A stretch of 64,000 bases of DNA from Lachnospiraceae bacterium. GTDB lineage: Bacteria; Bacillota; Clostridia; Lachnospirales; Lachnospiraceae. The position numbers and the translations under genes were made by a program. The DNA lies in assembly GCA_902362715.1 (NCBI GenBank), contig CABIXN010000008.1, positions 1 through 64,000 of the forward strand. The letters are read 5' to 3'. The notes under the pieces are model-generated. The model saw nothing but the letters and a program-made list of their open reading frames with translations, had not been told where the DNA came from and did not search any database. Within the stretch, counting starts at the first letter, position 1. Each line of letters opens with the position of its first letter. Shown here one piece after another: positions 34,753 through 42,282 of this stretch.

Positions 34753-34764
34753 CGTACTTGTACG
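34753..34764. promoter_or_regulatory. Palindrome CGTACTTGTACG, probable HxlR operator
   Basis: Perfect 5-bp arms CGTAC and GTACG separated by TT, in the gap between HxlR and the ACGX precursor. A half-related GTGCGTATCCC lies about 20 bp earlier. AT-rich promoter-like DNA surrounds it. Confidence 0.55.
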
Positions 34765-34838
34765 AGCAGAATTTATTAGTACAATTATAGATACAGGGAG
34801 CCAAAAACTCGCTGAATATACTAATGGAGGTCAATATT

Positions 34839-35030
34839 ATGGCACTCAAAGACATTTTAGGTTGGAACAAAAAAGAGGAAGCACCTGCTTCTGCTTGTGG
34901 AACAGCTTGCGGAGCATCTGACAAGCCTAATGAAACTCCTGCCGCTTGCGGTTCAGCCTGCGGAGCATCCGATAAGCCTGCTGAAACACCTGCTGCTTGC
35001 GGTTCAGCCTGCGGAGCAAGTGATAAATAA
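34839..35030 (+). CDS. ACGX-repeat RiPP precursor peptide
   Basis: 63 aa. A 19-residue leader-like N-terminus (MALKDILGWNKKEEAPASA) is followed by three copies of a 17-residue unit ACGxACGASDKPxETPA, giving six cysteines at 20, 24, 37, 41, 54 and 58 (spacing 4-13-4-13-4). The DNA repeats every 51 bp. GGAGG lies 8 bases before ATG. The following radical SAM/SPASM enzyme makes this the substrate: the predicted product carries thioether or other Cys-derived crosslinks (ranthipeptide-like), inferred from family knowledge. An intercistronic hairpin follows, as is usual to raise precursor levels. Biological role unknown. Confidence 0.85.
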   Translation: MALKDILGWNKKEEAPASACGTACGASDKPNETPAACGSACGASDKPAETPAACGSACGASDK

Positions 35031-35045
35031 TTGTTCCAAACTGGG

Positions 35046-35075
35046 GTTCCCGATGAATGTGCATTCGTCGGGAAC
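35046..35075 (+). terminator. Intercistronic hairpin, partial terminator
   Basis: GTTCCCGA-t-GAATG-tg-CATTC-g-TCGGGAAC followed by ATTTAACAA. It lies between precursor and maturase and could act as an attenuator favouring precursor mRNA. Confidence 0.7.
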
Positions 35076-35123
35076 ATTTAACAATAACACGGATTATCCG
35101 TTTATTATATGAGGTAAATTACT

Positions 35124-36155
35124 ATGAAACAATATTTTTCTTTTCAATGGCACATTACAGATGAATGTGACCAAAGGTGTAAGCATTGCTATATCTTTTC
35201 TGAAAACAACTGCAAAAAGCTCGATATGATGAACCTCGAACAAATGCAGGATACTTTCTATAACTGCCTTGATTTTTGTAAGGTATATGACCGTTTGCCG
35301 TATTTTTATATCACAGGTGGTGACCCGATTTTACACCCAGACTTTTGGAGTCTGCTTGAGCTTATGAACGAAAATGAAATACCGTTTAGCATTCTCGGTA
35401 ACCCATTTCATTTAACAGATGATATTTGCAGAAAGCTAAAAGAATACGGCTGTCAAAAATATCAGCTTTCACTTGACGGTATGCGTGAAACACACGATTG
35501 GTTTCGTAAGCCAGGCTCATTTGATTGTACTTTAGAGAAAATCGGTTGTATCAATCGTGCAGGTATTCGTTCAGTGGTTATGACAACAGTATCAGGAACA
35601 AATATCAAAGAAGTACCAGATATTATTGATACGGCTGTAAAGGCTGACGTAAATGTATTTGCGTTTGCTCGCTACTGCCCAACAAGCGAAGAAAAGGATA
35701 CAGGGATGACCCCGCAGGAATACCGCAAATTGCTTGTCGCTTGCGATAAAAAGTTTAAGGAATATGAAGCGAATGGATGTCAGACATACTTTAACAAGAA
35801 AGACCATTTATGGACTCTGTATGAGTATGAAACAGGTGAGTTTAAAGTTTCCGAAGCTATCGAGGATGGAATGATATACGGAGGCTGTAACTGTGGTAAC
35901 TGTCATTTGACAATAGTTCCGACGGGAGATGTTTTCGCCTGCCGAAGAGTACAAAACAGTAAGGTGGGAAATGTATTTGAGGACAGACTTGCTGATGTGT
36001 GGATTTGTGAAATGGAAAACTACCGTGACTATACAAAATTTGAAAAATGCTCAAAATGTGAGCTTTTAGCGTGGTGTCGTGGCTGCCCTGCTGTGGCAAG
36101 CGGAAAAGACGGTAATTTTTATGCGGCAGACCCGCAATGTTGGAAGGAAGTGTGA
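35124..36155 (+). CDS. Radical SAM/SPASM maturase, ACGX system
   Basis: 343 aa. The N-terminal radical SAM cluster is Cys15-x3-Cys19-x2-Cys22 in DECDQRCKHCY, with a GGDP motif (about 70). A C-terminal SPASM region has clusters GGCNCGNCHLTIVPTGDVFACRR and CSKCELLAWCRGCPA, supplying auxiliary iron-sulfur ligands. It is adjacent to a repeat precursor with paired cysteines and followed by a nitroreductase, the typical ACGX arrangement. The enzyme would act on the Cys-x3-Cys units, most likely forming thioethers (inference). Confidence 0.88.
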   Translation: MKQYFSFQWHITDECDQRCKHCYIFSENNCKKLDMMNLEQMQDTFYNCLDFCKVYDRLPYFYITGGDPILHPDFWSLLELMNENEIPFSILGNPFHLTDDICRKLKEYGCQKYQLSLDGMRETHDWFRKPGSFDCTLEKIGCINRAGIRSVVMTTVSGTNIKEVPDIIDTAVKADVNVFAFARYCPTSEEKDTGMTPQEYRKLLVACDKKFKEYEANGCQTYFNKKDHLWTLYEYETGEFKVSEAIEDGMIYGGCNCGNCHLTIVPTGDVFACRRVQNSKVGNVFEDRLADVWICEMENYRDYTKFEKCSKCELLAWCRGCPAVASGKDGNFYAADPQCWKEV

Positions 36156-36158
36156 ATT

Positions 36159-36734
36159 ATGTTAATGGATATTATTAAAGCTCGTCATTCTATCCGAAAG
36201 TACACGGATAAGCAAATCAGCCGTGAGGATATGGAGAAAATTATGGAAGCTGGTAATTTTGCTCCTAATGCAGGCGGCGGTCAGCGTAGTATTTTAATCG
36301 GAGTTCACAACAAAGATTTAGTAACCAAAATAGGAATAATGAACCTTTCAAAATTTGACCGTAGTAACCTTGCAGGCTCTTATGTTTCAAGGGAACAGCC
36401 GAGTGTAATTGATGATGAACATATTGAAAACGGCTTTTACGATGCACCCAGTGTTGTAGCAATTTTCGGGCAGAATGGATTTTTATTTCGGGAAGCAGAC
36501 GCTTTTTGCTGTGCCGAAAATATGGTTTTACAGGCAACAGAACTTGGCATTGCGTCCTGCATAATTTCTCGTGGAGCAGACACATTTTTAAGTGCAGAGG
36601 GGAAAAAAATACTTAAACAGTGGGAAATTCCCGAAAACTATTCTGCGATTTGCTTTGTTATTCTCGGATATATCGACGGTGAGCAGCCACACACAAAACC
36701 AAGAAAAGTGGGAAGAGTCAAAATCGTGGGATAA
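36159..36734 (+). CDS. Nitroreductase-family flavoprotein
   Basis: 191 aa with the nitroreductase signature IKARHSIRKYTDKQISREDMEKIMEAGNFAPN for FMN contacts, and AENMVLQATELGIASC in the middle. It begins 4 bases after the radical SAM gene stop, so it is in the same operon. It could modify the ACGX peptide, as flavin oxidoreductases do in other RiPP pathways, or serve redox defence under HxlR control; sequence alone does not decide. Confidence 0.85.
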   Translation: MLMDIIKARHSIRKYTDKQISREDMEKIMEAGNFAPNAGGGQRSILIGVHNKDLVTKIGIMNLSKFDRSNLAGSYVSREQPSVIDDEHIENGFYDAPSVVAIFGQNGFLFREADAFCCAENMVLQATELGIASCIISRGADTFLSAEGKKILKQWEIPENYSAICFVILGYIDGEQPHTKPRKVGRVKIVG

Positions 36735-36761
36735 ATATCTGAAACGAAAGAAAACGAAATA

Positions 36762-37091
36762 ATGGAATATAGAAAAGCAAACGATGCGATTTATCTTCGG
36801 ATTGATAAAAATGAAAAAATAGTTGAAACAATCAAGACGGTGTGTGCAAAAGAAATGATTTACGGAGGACATTTTCAAGGAATTGGAGCTTGTGATACAG
36901 CAACGCTCTCAACTTATTTGCCCGATAAAAATGATTTTACAGACCATACCATTTCTGGAATGATTGAGATGATTTCTCTTATGGGGAATATCACTGTTGA
37001 TAATAATAATGAGCCTTTTGTGCATAGTCACGCTGTTTTCTCATACTTGAATAATAACGGGGAAATTGTTAAGGTATTGATACAAGAATAA
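36762..37091 (+). CDS. PPC (DUF296) domain protein, C-terminally short
   Basis: 109 aa with the PPC/DUF296 fold: GGHFQGIGACDTATLSTY and HSHAVFSYLNNNGEI. The domain normally runs about 130-140 aa and continues with GGHL...; here it stops after GEIVKVLIQE, so the final strand and helix are missing. It may be a truncated or decaying gene. PPC proteins in bacteria are nucleoid- or ligand-binding proteins of unclear role. It sits between nitroreductase and macrodomain genes. Confidence 0.65.
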   Translation: MEYRKANDAIYLRIDKNEKIVETIKTVCAKEMIYGGHFQGIGACDTATLSTYLPDKNDFTDHTISGMIEMISLMGNITVDNNNEPFVHSHAVFSYLNNNGEIVKVLIQE

Positions 37092-37112
37092 GTCTGCAAC
37101 GGAGAATAAAAT

Positions 37113-37886
37113 ATGACACAGGTTGAAAGAAGAAATTATTTAATAAAAGAATTGTTTGCAGAACACCCCGAATATGCAAATATGGAGATACCAGAAAGCG
37201 AAGAAGCACAAAAAGGTCTTTTGCGTTCGCTCCTTAATATCCGTTTGCCACATAAAATTAGCGAGCAATTTCTTACTGTGCAAGATGACTATTTGCAGGA
37301 AGAAACCAAACTAAAAGGTATTACAGACCTTGCAAGTCTTAAGTCATTTGAGAACAACCTTTATCTTTGGCAGGGCGATATTACAACGCTGAAATGCGAC
37401 GCCATCGTTAATGCTGCAAATAACGGAATGACGGGGTGTTATCAACCCTGCCACGCTTGTATTGATAATTGTATTCATACTTTTGCAGGCATTCAGCTTC
37501 GTTTAGAGTGTGCGGAACTGATGCAACGTCAAGGCTTTAAAGAACCGACAGGTACAGCAAAAATCACTTCTGCTTATAATTTGCCTTGCAAATATATAAT
37601 ACATACTGTCGGTCCGATTGTGAGTGGAACAGTTACTCAAAAGGACTGCGATTTGCTTCGGAGCTGTTACCGTGCCTGTTTGGAGCTTGCGGAGAAAAAG
37701 GAAGTTCGGAGTATTGCGTTTTGCTGTATTTCAACAGGAGTATTTCATTTTCCAAATGATATAGCAGCTGAAATTGCAGTTGCTACCGTTAAAGAATACC
37801 TTGAAAAATGTAAAAATGAAATGAAGGTGATATTTAATGTTTTTAAAGATGAGGATTACAAAATCTACAGAGCCTTACTTGGATAA
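37113..37886 (+). CDS. Zinc-dependent macrodomain ADP-ribosyl hydrolase (Zn-Macro)
   Basis: 257 aa. After an ~80-residue helical N-terminus, the macrodomain has WQGDITTLKCDAIVNAANN and a metal-site cluster GCYQPCHACIDNCIH, with IIHTVGPIV and the ADP-ribose loop CISTGVFHFPN. The Cys/His insert is the mark of zinc-containing macrodomains encoded beside macrodomain-linked sirtuins, where they remove the mono-ADP-ribosylation added by the sirtuin. It overlaps the sirtuin gene by 50 bp, strong evidence for coupled function. Confidence 0.87.
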   Translation: MTQVERRNYLIKELFAEHPEYANMEIPESEEAQKGLLRSLLNIRLPHKISEQFLTVQDDYLQEETKLKGITDLASLKSFENNLYLWQGDITTLKCDAIVNAANNGMTGCYQPCHACIDNCIHTFAGIQLRLECAELMQRQGFKEPTGTAKITSAYNLPCKYIIHTVGPIVSGTVTQKDCDLLRSCYRACLELAEKKEVRSIAFCCISTGVFHFPNDIAAEIAVATVKEYLEKCKNEMKVIFNVFKDEDYKIYRALLG

Positions 37887-38703
37887 TATCAAAAAACTGA
37901 AAGAAAAAATCGAAACAACCGACACGATTGTCATAGGTGCAGGAGCAGGTCTTTCTACTTCGGCAGGTTTTATCTATGATGGCGAGAGATTTCATAAATA
38001 TTTTGCTGACTTTGAAGAAAAGTACGGCTTTCACGATATGTATTCAGGTGGTTTTTACCCATATAAAACATTAGAAGAATATTGGGCATATTGGAGTTGC
38101 TACATTGCGGTCAACCGATATGATGATGCACCAAAGCCTGTATATAATGAATTACTTAAGCTTGTGAACGATAAAGATTATTTCGTTATCACTACAAATG
38201 TTGACCATTGTTTTCAAAAAGCAGGATTTGATAAAAAACGCTTATTTTATACGCAGGGAGATTACGGCTTGTTTCAATGCAGCGTGCCTTGCCATAATAA
38301 AACATACGATAATGAAGAGGTCATTAGAAATATGATGGCACAGCAAAGAAATATGAAAGTACCTACAGAACTTTTACCCAAGTGTCCTGTCTGCGGCAAG
38401 CCTATGACAATGAATTTGCGTTCTGATAATAAGTTTGTTGAGGACAAGGGATGGCATACTGCAGCCGAGCGTTATTCAAATTTTCTTCGTTCACGGCAAA
38501 ATGGGAATATACTATTTCTGGAACTTGGTGTTGGATATAATACGCCTGTTATCATTAAATATCCCTTCTGGCAGATGACAGCACAGAATCCCAGGGCAGT
38601 TTATGTCTGCTTAAATTTGATGGATGCGGCGGCGCCGCAGGAGATTGCAAGACGTTCCATCTGTATTCAGGGGGATATTGGGAAGGTGCTGGAGTTATTA
38701 TAG
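37837..38703 (+). CDS. Macrodomain-linked sirtuin (SirTM), putative mono-ADP-ribosyltransferase
   Basis: 288 aa SIR2-fold protein with TIVIGAGAGLSTSAGF (NAD-binding GAGxS), VITTNVDHCFQKAGF, a zinc-type CSVPC ... CPVC and GVGYNTPVIIKYPFW near the end. SirTM proteins linked to Zn-Macros act as ADP-ribosyltransferases in redox-stress modules. Ribosome site AAGGTG precedes 37837. The last ~50 codons (from 38557) are duplicated downstream twice, and GC/codon use shifts inside this end, so the 3' end appears to have been replaced by an inserted module. No GcvH-L or LplA2 gene is in the window. Confidence 0.85.
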   Translation: MFLKMRITKSTEPYLDNIKKLKEKIETTDTIVIGAGAGLSTSAGFIYDGERFHKYFADFEEKYGFHDMYSGGFYPYKTLEEYWAYWSCYIAVNRYDDAPKPVYNELLKLVNDKDYFVITTNVDHCFQKAGFDKKRLFYTQGDYGLFQCSVPCHNKTYDNEEVIRNMMAQQRNMKVPTELLPKCPVCGKPMTMNLRSDNKFVEDKGWHTAAERYSNFLRSRQNGNILFLELGVGYNTPVIIKYPFWQMTAQNPRAVYVCLNLMDAAAPQEIARRSICIQGDIGKVLELL

Positions 38704-38722
38704 ACAACAGATTTATTTAAAG
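38557..38722 (+). repeat. Direct repeat, sirtuin 3' end, copy 1
   Basis: 166 bp matching 40266-40431 with only about 4 substitutions and no gaps. It encodes the sirtuin C-terminus (KYPFWQMTAQNPRAVYVCLN onward), its stop codon and 20 bp beyond. The third copy at 41956-42141 is more diverged. Confidence 0.9.
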
Positions 38723-38737
38723 ATTCATATTTACTTT

Positions 38738-38767
38738 CGTGCTACAGTTATGTATAATTGTAGCACG
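38738..38767. promoter_or_regulatory. Inverted repeat over the abiE promoter, probable AbiEi operator
   Basis: Perfect 9-bp arms CGTGCTACA / TGTAGCACG with a 12-base spacer containing TATAAT. AbiEi antitoxins autorepress by binding inverted repeats in their own promoter, which fits. Confidence 0.75.
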
Positions 38768-38782
38768 AAAGGAAGCGATTGA

Positions 38783-39376
38783 ATGAAACAGTTTGAGAAG
38801 TTGGAAATCCTCTTGAATGAGCAGGGGGGAATGATTCAGACATCGGAGGCAGTAAAACGAGGCATTTCAAAACCGGTATTTTATAACTATGTAAAAGAAA
38901 AAAAATTAGAGCAGGCGGCGCATGGAATCTATGTATCATCTGATGCTTGGATTGATGCCATGTATCTGATTCATATGCGGTGTAGTCACGGGGTGTTTTC
39001 CCACGAGACTGCTTTGTTTTTTTATGACCTTACAGACCGTGAGCCTTCGCCCTATTCCATTACAGTTAAGCGGGGATATAGTACTACCCGTTTAAAAGCA
39101 GATGGGCTTTCTGTTTACACCATTAAGCAGGAACTGCACGAGATTGGGAAGAGTACGGCACAAACCCCTTTCGGTCATACGGTTCCAGTGTATGATATGG
39201 AGCGAACCATTTGTGATTTGCTGCGCTGCCGGAGCAGCATTGAGATGCAGACATTTCAAAGTGCGCTCAAAATGTATGCCCGCAGAAAAGATAAAGACTT
39301 GCGGAGACTGATGCAATATGCAGGACTATTCCGGGTTGAGAAGATTTTGCGTCAGTATTTGGAGGTGCTTTTATGA
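38783..39376 (+). CDS. abiEi: AbiEi-type antitoxin / transcriptional regulator
   Basis: 197 aa. N-terminal winged helix (GGMIQTSEAVKRGISKPVFYNYV) is followed by the AbiEi C-terminal domain with HETALFFYDLTDREP and VYDMERTICDLLRCR. It overlaps the toxin gene by 4 bp and sits behind a palindromic promoter, as expected of the type IV AbiE system (phage abortive infection in lactococci and streptococci). It would repress the operon and counter AbiEii. Confidence 0.9.
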   Translation: MKQFEKLEILLNEQGGMIQTSEAVKRGISKPVFYNYVKEKKLEQAAHGIYVSSDAWIDAMYLIHMRCSHGVFSHETALFFYDLTDREPSPYSITVKRGYSTTRLKADGLSVYTIKQELHEIGKSTAQTPFGHTVPVYDMERTICDLLRCRSSIEMQTFQSALKMYARRKDKDLRRLMQYAGLFRVEKILRQYLEVLL

Positions 39377-40227
39377 TAAAGACTGCAAGACAGTTAAAAG
39401 ATTTGATTCGCAATCTCTCGAAGGAAAAATCTGCGGATGCGCAAATTCTGATGCGAAATTACATGATGGAGCGTTTTTTGGAGCGTATTTCTCTTTCGGA
39501 ATATCGGGATAATTTTATTTTGAAGGGTGGAATGCTGGTTGCGGCAATGGTGGGACTGGATGCCCGGTCTACAATGGACTTGGATGCAACGGTCAAAGGA
39601 ACCAATGTGAATGTCACGGACATTGAAAATCTGATTGCATCCATCATAACAGTTCCTATTGATGACGGTGTGACCTTTCAGTTAAAAAGTATTTCCGAAA
39701 TTATGGACGAGGCCGAGTATCCGGGAAGTCGAGTCAGCATGGCGGCAGCTTTTGATGGAGTGGTGACGCCTCTGAAGATTGATATTTCTACCGGAGACGC
39801 TATTACTCCCAGGGAGGTCAAATATAGCTTTAAGCTCATGCTGGAAGAGCGCTCTATTGATATTTGGGCGTATAATCTGGAAACCGTACTGGCAGAGAAG
39901 CTGGAGACAATCATTACCCGGGCAACAACGAATACCCGCATGAGAGACTTCTACGATATTTACATTCTGAAACAGCTTCATGGAAGGTCGTTGAACACGG
40001 AGGTTTTCCGTGATGCGTTGTTGTCCACCGCCCACAAGCGAGAGACAGAGAAGTATCTGGCTGATGCAAAAGCAGTATTTCAAGAGGTGAAAGACAGCCA
40101 TGTGATGCAGAATCTTTGGACTGCTTATCGGAAGAAGTTTTCTTATGCAGCTGAATTGGAATGGGATTCGGTCGTGGCGGCGGTTTGTTTCCTGTATGCC
40201 TTAACAGAGAATGGCGGAACAAAATGA
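39373..40227 (+). CDS. abiEii: AbiEii-type nucleotidyltransferase toxin
   Basis: 284 aa. The nucleotidyltransferase core has FILKGGMLVAAMVG and ARSTMDLDATVKG, the GGxx..DLD pattern of AbiEii-family toxins, plus conserved downstream Lys/Tyr residues (AEKLETIITR, RDFYDIYIL). All catalytic Asp residues appear present. Its stop overlaps the start of the second sirtuin-end copy, so the duplicated fragment begins exactly at its end. Confidence 0.9.
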   Translation: MIKTARQLKDLIRNLSKEKSADAQILMRNYMMERFLERISLSEYRDNFILKGGMLVAAMVGLDARSTMDLDATVKGTNVNVTDIENLIASIITVPIDDGVTFQLKSISEIMDEAEYPGSRVSMAAAFDGVVTPLKIDISTGDAITPREVKYSFKLMLEERSIDIWAYNLETVLAEKLETIITRATTNTRMRDFYDIYILKQLHGRSLNTEVFRDALLSTAHKRETEKYLADAKAVFQEVKDSHVMQNLWTAYRKKFSYAAELEWDSVVAAVCFLYALTENGGTK

Positions 40228-40412
40228 AAATGGTGGGCAATAAACATAACACCCCGGGCATTATAAAATATCCCTTCTGGCAGATGACAGCACAGAATCC
40301 CGGGGCAGTTTATGCCTGCTTAAATTTGATGGATGCGGCGGCACCGCAGGAGATTGCAAGACGTTCCATCTGTATTCAGGGGGATATTGGGAAGGTGCTG
40401 GAGTTATTATAG
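40224..40412 (+). pseudogene. Sirtuin 3'-end fragment, copy 2
   Basis: 63 codons starting ATG 40224 (overlapping the AbiEii stop as ATGA) and encoding GNKHNTPGIIKYPFWQ then the same C-terminal sequence as the sirtuin. DNA 40266-40431 is nearly identical to 38557-38722. There is no SIR2 catalytic part, so it is a non-functional duplicated gene end, although it may be translated by coupling. The GNKHNTP beginning is shared with copy 3, not with the intact gene. Confidence 0.85.
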
Positions 40413-40431
40413 ACAACAGATTCATTTAAAG
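40266..40431 (+). repeat. Direct repeat, sirtuin 3' end, copy 2
   Basis: Second member of the 166-bp direct repeat that flanks the abiE pair (first member 38557-38722). Confidence 0.9.
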
Positions 40432-40435
40432 TTTG

Positions 40436-40530
40436 TGTTTGTTTTCGTACTACAGTTATGTATAATGGCAACGCGAAAGAAAGTGATAAGCAAGGATATA
40501 GCACTGCCTGTTTAAAAGAAGATTGCTTAT
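40436..40530 (+). pseudogene. Remnant of a second abiE promoter and abiEi
   Basis: TACTACAGTTATGTATAAT matches the abiE promoter region (38741 on), with a mutated right arm of the inverted repeat. A few bases later GGATATAGCACTGCCTG and TTTAAAAG match the middle of abiEi (about 39073-39098). The intervening abiEi DNA is deleted. This shows a second abiE unit once stood behind copy 2. Confidence 0.7.
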
Positions 40531-40552
40531 TCTGCTCATTCTAACCAATCTA

Positions 40553-40581
40553 TTGACAAGAACGGTCAGAATGGGTAGAAT
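40553..40581 (+). promoter_or_regulatory. Sigma-A promoter with repeats for the AlbA-domain gene
   Basis: TTGACA, 17 bases, TAGAAT. An imperfect inverted repeat CATTCTaACC / GGTcAGAATG spans the -35, and GGGTAGAAT occurs twice at the -10, suggesting autoregulation. Confidence 0.65.
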
Positions 40582-40611
40582 GTGGGTAGAATAAAATTTG
40601 GAGGCGGTCAA

Positions 40612-41925
40612 ATGATTTTTCAGGAAAGCGAAACAGTTGAGTTGAAGGCAATCGTGGTGGAAGATATAAAAAAAGAAATCATTGCTTTTGCAAACTGCGA
40701 GGGTGGGAAAATATATATCGGTGTTCAGGATGACGGAACAGTGTCAGGATTGGATAATCCGGATGAAACTTCTTTACAAATCAGCAATATGGTTCGGGAT
40801 GCAATCAAGCCGGATTTGACCATGTTTCTTCACTATGAAACAGTGACGGCAGACGGAAAGAAAATCGTTGCAGTTGATATTCAGCAAGGAACTGAAAGGC
40901 CATATTATATTGCTAAAAAAGGTCTGCGCCCTGAAGGCGTTTATGTCCGTCAGGGCTATTCCTCTGTTCCAGCCACAAATACAGCAATCCGGCGCATGAT
41001 TAAAGAAACAGATGGAGACCGCTTTGAGGAAATGCGGTCTTTGGAGCAGAATTTAACTTTTGAAAGTGCGAAAAAAACATTTGCAGAGCGAAATGTAAAG
41101 TTTGGACCTGCACAAATGAAAACACTTGGATTAATAACACAGGATGGCGTCTATACAAATCTGGGGCTGCTGCTTTCAGATCAGTGTGTGCATACAATCA
41201 AGGCTGCTGTTTTTCAGGGCACAAAGCAAAGTGAGTTTAAGGATCGGAAAGAATTTTCTGGTTCTTTGTTTCAGCAGATGGATGAAGTCTATGATTTTAT
41301 TGATTTTCACAATCAGACACATTCAACCTTTGATAAACTGTATCGTATTGACAGGCGGGATTATCCCGAAACTGCTGTCAGAGAGGCACTTATGAATCTT
41401 CTGGTTCATCGTGAATATTCATTCCGTGCCAGTACATTCGTCAGTCTTTATGCAGACAGGATTGAATTTACTTCTATCGGCGGTTTAGTAAGCGGCGTGA
41501 CTTTAAAGGATGTAACAATGGGTATATCTGTCTGCCGAAACATAAAACTTGCAAATGTATTTTACCGTTTGGAACTGATAGAAGCTTATGGAACGGGACT
41601 TATAAAAATCATGGATGCATATGAGGGAACAGGGATGACACCGCAGATTGAAACATCTGAAAATGCATTTAAGATTATTCTCCCGAACTTGAACGCAAGG
41701 CCTGAACCGGAAAAAGCCATACAGGTCAGAACCAGGAAAGATACCTCAGAAGAAAAGGTGATTGCTCTGACAAAAGAACGGGGTTTTGTTACAAGAAAAG
41801 AAGTTGAAATATTGCTTGGTATCAGACAATCATCATGCGGACGTTTGTTAAAAAAAATGATAGAAAACGGTCTGCTGATTCAAGACGGCAAAGGAAAGAA
41901 TACCCGCTACTGCCTTCCGCAGTAA
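40612..41925 (+). CDS. AlbA_2/Schlafen-type putative transcriptional regulator (COG2865)
   Basis: 437 aa. The N-terminal AlbA_2 domain has ESETVELKAIVVEDIKKEI and FANCEGGKIYIGVQDDGTV. A middle region ends in a HATPase_c_4-like part (ETAVREALMNLLVHREYS, IEFTSIGGLV..GVT), and a C-terminal winged helix follows (VTRKEVEILLGIRQSSCGRLL). ATG 40612 has GGAGG 7-8 bases upstream. Related proteins are common in genomic islands, sometimes in defence neighbourhoods. Here it occupies the space between sirtuin-end copies 2 and 3. Function is not established. Confidence 0.82.
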   Translation: MIFQESETVELKAIVVEDIKKEIIAFANCEGGKIYIGVQDDGTVSGLDNPDETSLQISNMVRDAIKPDLTMFLHYETVTADGKKIVAVDIQQGTERPYYIAKKGLRPEGVYVRQGYSSVPATNTAIRRMIKETDGDRFEEMRSLEQNLTFESAKKTFAERNVKFGPAQMKTLGLITQDGVYTNLGLLLSDQCVHTIKAAVFQGTKQSEFKDRKEFSGSLFQQMDEVYDFIDFHNQTHSTFDKLYRIDRRDYPETAVREALMNLLVHREYSFRASTFVSLYADRIEFTSIGGLVSGVTLKDVTMGISVCRNIKLANVFYRLELIEAYGTGLIKIMDAYEGTGMTPQIETSENAFKIILPNLNARPEPEKAIQVRTRKDTSEEKVIALTKERGFVTRKEVEILLGIRQSSCGRLLKKMIENGLLIQDGKGKNTRYCLPQ

Positions 41926-41955
41926 AGAAGATATTAAGGAGAGATTTACTTCAAA

Positions 41956-42141
41956 ATGGCGGGCAATAAACATAACACCCCTGTTATTATTAAGTATCCA
42001 TTTTGGCAGATGACAGTATCAAATCCCAAAGCTACATACGCTTGTGTGAATTTCGGTGAAGCTGTTTGCCCTAATGAAATCAAGGAACAGTCGATTTGTA
42101 TTAACGGCGATATAGGTACTGTTCTTTCAGATTTGAGGTGA
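41956..42141 (+). pseudogene. Sirtuin 3'-end fragment, copy 3
   Basis: 62 codons starting with AGNKHNTPVIIKYPFWQMT, colinear with the sirtuin C-terminus but diverged (TVSNPKATYACVNFGEAVCP) and AT-richer, like the sirtuin gene body. It may be the original gene end left behind after modules were inserted. It has no catalytic SIR2 domain. Confidence 0.8.
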
Positions 42142-42153
42142 ATTGATTAGAGT

Positions 42154-42282
42154 ATGTATGTCTTCAGGTCTTCAGATTTTTTCTTGGAAGAAGCTGATGC
42201 TTGGCGAGATGAAGCGTGGGAAATTATAAGAAGTCGCTCCGACGTAAGGTTCTTTCTGCTGACAAAAAGACCACAAAGAGTG
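42154..42282 (+). pseudogene. DUF5131 (Gp37/Gp68-like) fragment
   Basis: The frame encodes SDFFLEEADAWRDEAWEII and FFLLTKRPQRV, a segment characteristic of the DUF5131 phage-associated family, but nothing before or after. The downstream part of the same frame is a different gene, so this is an in-frame fusion of two remnants. Confidence 0.65.

Noticed and set aside
34897..35112. Alternative frame through the ACGX repeat DNA
   Set aside because: Leu/Pro-rich shadow; the frame with Cys pairs, ribosome site and adjacent maturase is the real one.
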